A stretch of DNA of 38,957 bases, from positions 1 to 38,957 of the forward strand of contig CABZNL010000012.1 in the NCBI GenBank assembly GCA_902527045.1. The letters are read 5' to 3'. A model generated the notes under the pieces. That model saw only the letters and a list, made by a program, of their open reading frames with translations. It searched no databases and was not told the DNA's origin. Positions 33,670 through 38,957 of this stretch are shown here, piece after piece (the first letter of the stretch is position 1; every line of letters starts with the position of its first letter). The position numbers were made by a program, and so were the translations under genes. Source of the DNA: an uncultured Alphaproteobacteria bacterium. GTDB lineage: Bacteria > Pseudomonadota > Alphaproteobacteria > HIMB59.

Positions 33670-34430
33670 GAACTTGGCGGTTCTTTAGCACCAGTCATAT
33701 ATGCAACTGCATCAGACATTGAATTATCTTTAGGATTAATAACACAAAGTCTTTTACCTAAGCGGTGTATGTGAATTCTATCAGAAACTTCAAAGACATG
33801 GGGCATGTTGTGAGATATAAGAATAATTGGAATTCCCCTAGATTTTACTTCACCAATTAATTCTAGAACTCTTCTGCTTTCTTTTACACCTAGTGCTGCA
33901 GTAGGCTCATCCATAATAATAACTTTTGTTCCAAAAGCAGCAGCTCTGGCAACCGCAACTCCTTGCCGTTGTCCACCAGATAGTGTTTCAACTTGTTGGT
34001 TAATATTTTGAATAGTTAACAAACCCAACTCTGATAATTTTGTTCGTGCAAGTTCTTGCATTCCTGATTGATCTAAAAATCTTAGGAATTTGCCCATAAA
34101 ACCTTTTTTATGTATTTCTCTACCTAAAAACATGTTATCAGCAATAGTTAGTGCCGGAGAAAGAGCTAGGTTTTGATAAACAGTTTCAATACCTGTTTTC
34201 CTTGCCTCAATTGGAGAACCAAAAGTGACTTTATTTCCATCTAATAAAATTTCTCCTGAGTCTGGCTGAACTGCTCCACAAAGAGCTTTAATTAATGTTG
34301 ATTTTCCAGCACCATTATCACCAATTACTCCCAAAACTTCGTCTTTATAAAGTTCTAAATCAGCATTATCTAAGGCTACAACTTTACCATATCTTTTATT
34401 AATTGCTTTTGCTTGTAATACAGGTTGCAT
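33666..34430 (-). CDS. frcA: Sugar ABC transporter ATP-binding protein
   Basis: This is the ATPase of a ribose/fructose-type ABC importer. It is a single-domain protein of 254 residues, as in FrcA, unlike the two-domain RbsA/XylG. Walker A is GDNGAGKSTL, the signature is LSGGQRQGVAVARA, Walker B is VIIMDEPTAALG, and the switch His is in ILISHNMPHV. I choose the ATG at 34430 (MQPVLQAKAINKRYG). It shares one base with the frcC stop (TAATG) and an AAGGAGG site lies about 12 nt before it, inside the end of frcC. The longer start at 34454 would overlap frcC by 25 nt. The 3' end overlaps the convergent FrcK-like gene by 4 nt. Confidence 0.9.
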   Translation of the reverse strand: MQPVLQAKAINKRYGKVVALDNADLELYKDEVLGVIGDNGAGKSTLIKALCGAVQPDSGEILLDGNKVTFGSPIEARKTGIETVYQNLALSPALTIADNMFLGREIHKKGFMGKFLRFLDQSGMQELARTKLSELGLLTIQNINQQVETLSGGQRQGVAVARAAAFGTKVIIMDEPTAALGVKESRRVLELIGEVKSRGIPIILISHNMPHVFEVSDRIHIHRLGKRLCVINPKDNSMSDAVAYMTGAKEPPSS

Positions 34431-35512
34431 TAATTTGATATCCTCCTTATCCACTGATCAAGTCCAACTGCCATAATTATTAAACATCCTAGTGCAAATC
34501 TTTGCCATAAAACATCTAAACCAGCAATAGATAGACCAGAGCTAAAAACTCCCACAATCAATGCACCGAACAAAGCGCCAACTATAGATCCTCTTCCACC
34601 AAATAATGAAGTTCCTCCAATAACAACTGCAGTTATAGAGTCAAGATTACCCTCGTAAAAACTAGTTGGAGACACTGAGCCTACTCTTCCAATTGAAACC
34701 CATGCGCCTAAAGCTAATATTAAACCAGCGACAGTGTAAACAGACAACAGCATTCTATCTGTTCTGATACCTGATAGCTCAGCAGCATCTTTATCATCAC
34801 CAACTGCGTAGACATGCCTTCCCCAAGCAGTTTTGTTAAGCACGAACCACAAAACAATAAATATTAAAATCATTAAAAATGATCCATATGTAAACTGAGC
34901 CCCATAAACTTTGACACTTTTTCCAAAGAAATGAAGTAAGGGAGCATTAGCTTCAATGTCTCTTGATCTAATTGATTGTGAACCACTAAAAAATATTACT
35001 AAAGCAAAAAATACATTCCAAGTTCCTAAAGTTACAATGAAGGGTGGAAGGCGAAATTTAGTTACCAACCATCCATTTATATATCCACATATAGCACCAC
35101 TAGCCATCCCAACCATTATTGCAAACGACGTGGGTAATCCCATTTGAACAGACAGTTTGCCCATAAATACTGAAGCAAGAACCATTATAGCTGCAACACT
35201 CAGATCAATTCCTGCAGTTAAGATAATTAATGTTTGGGCTGCTGCTAAAATTCCAACAATTGTCACTTGTTGAATAATTAGTGATAAATTAAAAGCAGAG
35301 AAAAACTTTCCCCCAGCGACAAGACCAAAAACCGCAACACTTACGAATAGTATAATGACTGGTACCATGGTCGGGTTGCCATGAAGAAAGTTTTGAATTT
35401 TTTTTAAAGTGTTTGGTTTTTCTAATTCAAAAGTATGATGATCTTGATCCTTGGAACCTATTTCATCTTGAAATTTTGGTTGATCCTGTAAATCTTTAGA
35501 AATATCACTCAT
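34430..35512 (-). CDS. frcC: Sugar ABC transporter permease
   Basis: This is the membrane subunit of the Frc-type importer (BPD_transp_2 family, like RbsC/XylH). The 360 residues begin with a polar cytoplasmic N-terminus of about 50 residues, then about 8-10 hydrophobic segments. Conserved parts include LIILTAGIDLSVAAIMVLAS (about 110-129), which is the family's G-I-D-L-S-V motif, and AVVIGGTSLFGGRGSIVGALFG near 300, containing the G-G-x-S-L-x-G-G-x-G motif that contacts the ATPase. It follows frcB, with a 12-bp hairpin between them. Its last codons contain the ribosome binding site of frcA. The sugar is not fixed by the permease; fructose, ribose, mannose or xylose are known for the group. 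Confidence 0.93.
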   Translation of the reverse strand: MSDISKDLQDQPKFQDEIGSKDQDHHTFELEKPNTLKKIQNFLHGNPTMVPVIILFVSVAVFGLVAGGKFFSAFNLSLIIQQVTIVGILAAAQTLIILTAGIDLSVAAIMVLASVFMGKLSVQMGLPTSFAIMVGMASGAICGYINGWLVTKFRLPPFIVTLGTWNVFFALVIFFSGSQSIRSRDIEANAPLLHFFGKSVKVYGAQFTYGSFLMILIFIVLWFVLNKTAWGRHVYAVGDDKDAAELSGIRTDRMLLSVYTVAGLILALGAWVSIGRVGSVSPTSFYEGNLDSITAVVIGGTSLFGGRGSIVGALFGALIVGVFSSGLSIAGLDVLWQRFALGCLIIMAVGLDQWIRRISN

Positions 35513-35535
35513 GTTTATGTCTTAATTATATCGTA

Positions 35536-35563
35536 AAATAGGGCAGCGAGAGCCACCCTATTT
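35536..35563 (-). terminator. Intercistronic hairpin between frcB and frcC
   Basis: AAATAGGG (35536-35543) pairs with CCCTATTT (35556-35563), and four more pairs including two G-T wobbles extend the stem to 12 bp around a GAGA/TCTC loop. It is the only sizeable hairpin of the 73-nt gap between the binding protein and permease genes. Such hairpins stabilise the 5' message or partly stop transcription so that more binding protein than permease is made. Only TTTTA follows on the minus strand, so full termination is unlikely. Confidence 0.7.
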
Positions 35564-35585
35564 AATAGTTTAAGTTATTAGGACT

Positions 35586-36617
35586 TTAACCCCAACATCT
35601 ATCCATACCTTCTGCAGTATCGATAGAAGGCACACCAGATGCAGGTTGATCTGTAACTAAGTTCACACCAGTATCAAAAAAGTCAAGACCTGGAGTGTTT
35701 GCAGGCTTAGTTCCATTTTCAGCCCATGCTTTAATAGCCTCAACACCTAGAGATGCCATCAAGAGTGGGTATTGTTGTGAAGTAGCACCAATAACACCAT
35801 CTTTAACATCCTGAACACCAGGGCAACCACCGTCAACAGAAACAATTAAAATTCCATCATCGGCTTTACCAGCAGCCTTAAGTGCCTCGTATGCACCAGC
35901 AGCAGCAGGCTCATTTAGTGTGTAAACTACATTAATATCAGGATTTTTTTGAAGAAGTTTTTCCATTGCGTCTCTTCCACCTTCTTCATTACCATTAGTA
36001 GGCTCATTACCAACTATTCTTGGATCATCCTCATCTCCCCATCTAGTGATATCTTTAGTATCAATTCCAAAACCAGTTAAGAAACCCTGGTCTCTGAGAA
36101 CGTCAACAGATGGTTGGCTAATGTTTAGATTTAACATAGCAATGATTGCTTTAGATGTATCACCAAATGATGAAGCAGCCCACTCACCAATTAACTGACC
36201 AGCTTTGAAGTTATCAGTAGCAAAAGTTGAGTCTGCAGCGGTGATTGGTTCTAAAGGTGTATCAAGTGCTATCACCAATAATCCAGCATCTCTTGCTTGT
36301 TGAAGAGGTGTAGTAATAGCTTTTGTATCTGATGCAGCAATTAAAATACCACTAGCACCTGATGCAATGCATGTCTCAACTGCTTTAACCTGAGTTTCGT
36401 GATCACCATCAATTTTTCCGGCGAATGTTGAGAGTTTAATACCAAGCTCATCTGCTTTAGCTTTAGCTCCCTCTTTCATTTTAACAAAAAAAGGATTGAT
36501 ATCCGTTTTTGTAATTAGACAAGCTTCGATTGCATGGCTTCCAGCTTTTGCGGGAAGAGTTGCAAAAGTAAATGCAACTGCCATTAACGAAGCCAGAACT
36601 AGAGATAATTTTCTCAT
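35586..36617 (-). CDS. frcB: Periplasmic sugar-binding protein of the ABC transporter
   Basis: The 343-residue protein has a signal peptide ([19 protein letters not shown], then [10 protein letters not shown], likely cut after the A-K-A at about residue 25) and a type I periplasmic binding domain of the ribose/fructose cluster. Marks are [52 protein letters not shown] and [24 protein letters not shown]. It captures a monosaccharide for FrcC/FrcA. A strong AGGAGG site lies before the ATG. It leads the frcB-C-A operon, downstream of the FGGY kinase gene with 78 nt between. Sequence similarity to FrcB proteins supports a ketose or pentose ligand, but binding-site residues cannot be assigned with confidence. 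Confidence 0.93.
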   Translation of the reverse strand: MRKLSLVLASLMAVAFTFATLPAKAGSHAIEACLITKTDINPFFVKMKEGAKAKADELGIKLSTFAGKIDGDHETQVKAVETCIASGASGILIAASDTKAITTPLQQARDAGLLVIALDTPLEPITAADSTFATDNFKAGQLIGEWAASSFGDTSKAIIAMLNLNISQPSVDVLRDQGFLTGFGIDTKDITRWGDEDDPRIVGNEPTNGNEEGGRDAMEKLLQKNPDINVVYTLNEPAAAGAYEALKAAGKADDGILIVSVDGGCPGVQDVKDGVIGATSQQYPLLMASLGVEAIKAWAENGTKPANTPGLDFFDTGVNLVTDQPASGVPSIDTAEGMDRCWG

Positions 36618-36653
36618 AGTTATTTCCTCCTATGTGTATATACGCCGTTACAA

Positions 36654-36679
36654 TAGCCTAAAAAATAGGTCTTAGGCTA
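36654..36679. repeat. Inverted repeat upstream of frcB
   Basis: TAGCCTAA (36654-36661) and TTAGGCTA (36672-36679) form a perfect 8-bp inverted repeat with a 10-nt loop. It stands about 17 nt past the stop of the FGGY kinase and about 37 nt before the frcB ATG. It could be the terminator or attenuator of the kinase operon or an operator for frcB. The T tract on the minus strand is weak (TATTGT), so simple termination is not certain. Confidence 0.55.
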
Positions 36680-36695
36680 GATATTTTTAATATTT

Positions 36696-38168
36696 TTAAT
36701 GTTGATTTTTTATAAAATGTTTATCAATAATTAACTTCCATTGATCATAGGTGGTTTGAGTAACTTTGTTTTGTTTAGGTCTTATTACTTTATGATTAAG
36801 TCTAAATCCCTCTAAATCATTTAAATTAGTAATATTATGTAGATGCTGTATTCCTAATAATAAGACTCCATAGGATGACATATCCTCTATTTCTGGAATA
36901 TTGACATCAGTTTGAGTTAAATCGGCAATTAATTGTGTAAAAAATTTATTTTTAATCATTCCACCATCTATAGACAAATTATTTAAAGACAAGTTTTTAG
37001 ATTTTTGAAGAAACTCTAAGTAAACAATCATTTGAAAAGCTACTGACTCGAGAACTGCACGAGTTAAGTGTCTCTTATCTACAGCAGGATTAATTCCAAA
37101 AAAAGCAGAACGAGCACTTGAAATCCAATATGGAGGGCCTAGACCAGAAAAGGCAGGAACGAAAAAGATGCCATTGCTACTCTCTATTTCCATAGAAAAT
37201 TCCTCACTTTCATTAACAGATTTTATTAGTTGTAAATTATTTTTGACCCATGAGATTGTACCTCCAGCAAAAGAACCCAGACACTCTAATGCATAAGTAT
37301 TTTGTTTGTTAGTAAACGCAAGAGAGGTAAAAGACTTATCGTCTAATAATAATTCCTCACCAATGTTTGTTTGTATATTAAATCCAGTACCAGTTGTAAT
37401 TTTAGTATCACCCTTTTTAAAACAAGAGTTTGCAAAAAATGAAGCCTGGGCATCACCAGCAACACCAATAATAGGAATTCTTTTATTAAAACTCCCCTCA
37501 AAGTCACTTTCACCAAATAATTCAGAGCTTTTCTTGATCTTAGGAAATTGGATATTTTTAATATTAAATATAGATAATAATTCTTCATCCCATTTATTGT
37601 TAAGGCAATTAAATAAAAGTGTCCTAGAGGCATTAGTGGTATCAGTTACAAAAGACTCTAAATCAGTTAAACGATATATAAGATAAGTTTCAATTGTTCC
37701 AAAGCAAATCTCTTCACTTTCTATTTTTGAATTTATTTCAGAATTATTTTCAATAAGCCAATTTAATTTACTTCCAGAAAAAAAAGTATTTGGTTGGAGA
37801 CCAGTCTTCTTTTGAATAGTTTGAGTTAATTCCTTATTACTTAAAAGATTATCACAGATTTTCTGTCCTCTTGTGCATTGCCAAACAATTGCATTATGTA
37901 TGGGCTTACCTGTTTTTTTTTTAAATAATGAAAAAGTTTCTCTTTGATTTGTAATACTTATGAATATAGGGTCAGGCGATAAAAGGGAAGCTTGTTTTAC
38001 AAGTTCAATTAAATTTTGAAAGATTTCCTCTAGGTCATGCTCAATGTATCCCTCTTTTGTATAAATTTGTTTGTGTTCTTTTTGAAACCTTTTTAAAACA
38101 TTTAAACTATCGTCAAAAACTAATACTGTTGTAGAGGAAGTGCTTGAGTCAATGGTTATATATCCCAT
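36696..38168 (-). CDS. FGGY-family polyol/sugar kinase, GlpK-like
   Basis: The 490-residue product resembles glycerol kinase along its length: ITNQRETFSLF (E. coli GlpK Arg83-Glu84 region), NAIVWQCTRG, DTTNASRTLLF, GVAGDAQASFF (catalytic Asp equivalent to Asp245), ITTGTGFN and PAFSGLGPPYW. Two active-site changes stand out. GlpK D-P-Y-F-S-G is N-T-F-F-S-G, so Tyr135, which contacts glycerol, is Phe; and G-D-Q-Q is G-D-A-Q. The first loop is TIDSSTSSTTVLVF rather than DQGTTSSR. The substrate may therefore be another polyol or ketose rather than glycerol. Its ATG shares a base with the stop of the split transketolase gene (TAATG), tying it to pentose or tetrose chemistry. It is followed by frcB. 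Confidence 0.8.
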   Translation of the reverse strand: MGYITIDSSTSSTTVLVFDDSLNVLKRFQKEHKQIYTKEGYIEHDLEEIFQNLIELVKQASLLSPDPIFISITNQRETFSLFKKKTGKPIHNAIVWQCTRGQKICDNLLSNKELTQTIQKKTGLQPNTFFSGSKLNWLIENNSEINSKIESEEICFGTIETYLIYRLTDLESFVTDTTNASRTLLFNCLNNKWDEELLSIFNIKNIQFPKIKKSSELFGESDFEGSFNKRIPIIGVAGDAQASFFANSCFKKGDTKITTGTGFNIQTNIGEELLLDDKSFTSLAFTNKQNTYALECLGSFAGGTISWVKNNLQLIKSVNESEEFSMEIESSNGIFFVPAFSGLGPPYWISSARSAFFGINPAVDKRHLTRAVLESVAFQMIVYLEFLQKSKNLSLNNLSIDGGMIKNKFFTQLIADLTQTDVNIPEIEDMSSYGVLLLGIQHLHNITNLNDLEGFRLNHKVIRPKQNKVTQTTYDQWKLIIDKHFIKNQH

Positions 38169-38957
38169 TAACCTAGCATTTGAGCAGATAAAGCTGCAAT
38201 TTTATCAGGACTCATATTATAGTGATCTAGTACATCGGCCTGAGAGCCATTAACTATATATTCATCTGGTATTCCAAGAATTTTGAAATCAAGATTAATT
38301 TTATTTTGAGAGATAATATTTGCGCATTGTTCACCTAAACCCCCATAAATACTGTGCTCTTCAATAGATATCAAGACCTTGGATTTTTTAGCCATTTTTA
38401 TTAAAATATCGTTATCGAAGGGTTTTATTGTGTGCATACTTATTATAGTGGGATTAATACCCTTTGTTTTCAAAATCTCTCCTGCTAATACAGCTCTTTG
38501 AACAGTTTCGCCTGTAGAAACTAAAGTAATGTCCTCTCCTTCAGAAACTGTTATTGCTTTTCCAATTTGAAAATTAGTCCCAGGAGAATGAATACTCATC
38601 ATTGGTTTTTTTCCATACCTTATATATAGAGGTTTGTCATAACCAACGGAGGCTTTAATAACTTCTGATGCTTCAAAGTTATCTGCTGGAGCAACAATCG
38701 AGATGTTATTAAATGTTCTCAAAGATGCAAAATCATGAATGGAATGATGTGTTGAGCCAAGTTGTCCGTAGCTGATGCCCGCACTTATGCCAACCAGCAC
38801 CACAGGTTGATTTGAATAACAGATATCATTTTTAATTTGTTCAATAGAACGAGCTGTCAGAAAGCTTGCTGGAGACACACCAAATACCTTTTTACCACCT
38901 GCTGAAAGACCTGCAGAAATTCCTACTAAATTTTGTTCAGCTATACCTACCTCTATT
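38168..38957 (-). CDS. Transketolase C-terminal subunit, partial at right edge
   Basis: The gene runs off the right edge; 263 codons are visible, from IEVGIAEQNLVGISAGLSAG onward. This is the pyrimidine-binding domain of transketolase, with the catalytic Glu in G-I-A-E-Q, followed by SYGQLGSTHHSIHDFASLR and the C-terminal domain ending in EHSIYGGLGEQCANI. It matches the separate C-terminal subunit of split transketolases rather than a full-length TktA, as far as can be seen. An internal GTG at 38876-38878 is not the start because the frame continues with conserved residues to the window end. Transketolase moves two-carbon units between sugar phosphates. Its stop overlaps the FGGY kinase start by one base. 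The N-terminal subunit gene is predicted immediately upstream, beyond 38957. Confidence 0.88.
   Translation of the reverse strand, partial: IEVGIAEQNLVGISAGLSAGGKKVFGVSPASFLTARSIEQIKNDICYSNQPVVLVGISAGISYGQLGSTHHSIHDFASLRTFNNISIVAPADNFEASEVIKASVGYDKPLYIRYGKKPMMSIHSPGTNFQIGKAITVSEGEDITLVSTGETVQRAVLAGEILKTKGINPTIISMHTIKPFDNDILIKMAKKSKVLISIEEHSIYGGLGEQCANIISQNKINLDFKILGIPDEYIVNGSQADVLDHYNMSPDKIAALSAQMLG

Noticed and set aside
34431..34454. Upstream ATG for frcA
   Set aside because: The ATG at 34430 has an AAGGAGG site and a TAATG junction with frcC, and the family N-terminus begins there.
37306..37686. Open frames on both strands overlapping the FGGY kinase (126 and 96 codons)
   Set aside because: Both are out-of-frame shadows of the conserved kinase region holding the G-D-A-Q and T-G-T-G motifs.
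38876..38878. GTG as start of the transketolase gene
   Set aside because: The frame continues upstream to the window end with conserved transketolase residues (G-I-A-E-Q-N), so the gene is truncated by the edge.
1..38957. CRISPR array, insertion sequence, prophage or toxin-antitoxin pair
   Set aside because: No regularly spaced repeats, transposase or integrase motifs, or short paired genes were found; homopolymer A/T runs explain the apparent small repeats.

Overview
The window is about 30% GC, tightly packed DNA from what looks like a streamlined marine alphaproteobacterium. The evidence is the AT-rich codon use, 1-4 nt gene overlaps, the largest gap being only about 100 nt, the order infC-rpmI-rplT-pheS-pheT-lepA, a complete soxBDAG sarcosine oxidase set next to a dimethylglycine dehydrogenase-like gene, and a rhizobial-type frcBCA sugar transporter with its kinase. 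A SAR11-like or AEGEAN-169/HIMB59-like lineage is my best guess. That is inference; no rRNA or clade marker is present. No insertion sequence, phage gene, CRISPR array or origin was seen, and no stretch over 300 bases lacks a gene.

Layout. (1) 1-6666: the start of a glycosyltransferase family 9 gene runs off the left edge. Divergent from it is the translation operon infC (non-ATG start), rpmI, rplT, pheS, pheT, lepA. (2) 6709-10751: a cell-surface and housekeeping patch with an FkbM methyltransferase, tRNA-Ser(GGA), a DXD-type glycosyltransferase, a GT9 glycosyltransferase, rmuC and a small helical unknown. (3) 10792-23619: one long minus-strand run. In transcription order it is ROK sugar kinase, 6-phosphofructokinase, a 2OG-Fe(II) dioxygenase-like protein, soxB, soxD, soxA, soxG, a dimethylglycine dehydrogenase-like flavoprotein, a MetF-like reductase and a DmdA/GcvT-like protein, ending at a clear hairpin terminator. 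(4) 23711-33669: sugar genes in several short, mostly divergent or convergent operons. They are a Gfo/Idh oxidoreductase; a minus-strand operon 2-hydroxyacid dehydrogenase-fucU-rbsK-aldo/keto reductase-SGNH hydrolase; D-lyxose isomerase with a PfkB kinase; a DeoC/LacD-like aldolase; and xylulokinase with an FrcK-like kinase. (5) 33666-38957: minus-strand frcB-frcC-frcA, preceded by a GlpK-like FGGY kinase translationally coupled to the C-terminal half of a split transketolase that runs off the right edge.

How the genes may work together. The methyl-group module would strip methyls from dimethylglycine, sarcosine and perhaps an unidentified methylated compound onto tetrahydrofolate, and interconvert methyl- and methylene-THF. 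The sugar module would import a monosaccharide through FrcBCA and use it by several routes. D-lyxose to D-xylulose to xylulose 5-phosphate is complete in this window. Hexose phosphorylation by the ROK kinase followed by phosphofructokinase points to an Embden-Meyerhof route, which is uncommon in alphaproteobacteria. The FGGY kinase plus split transketolase resembles the logic of branched or rare pentose pathways. No transcriptional regulator is encoded anywhere in the window. The most interesting unknowns are the FGGY kinase/split transketolase pair, the orphan aldolase with its PfkB neighbour, the dioxygenase coupled to phosphofructokinase, and the DmdA-like protein with its MetF-like partner.
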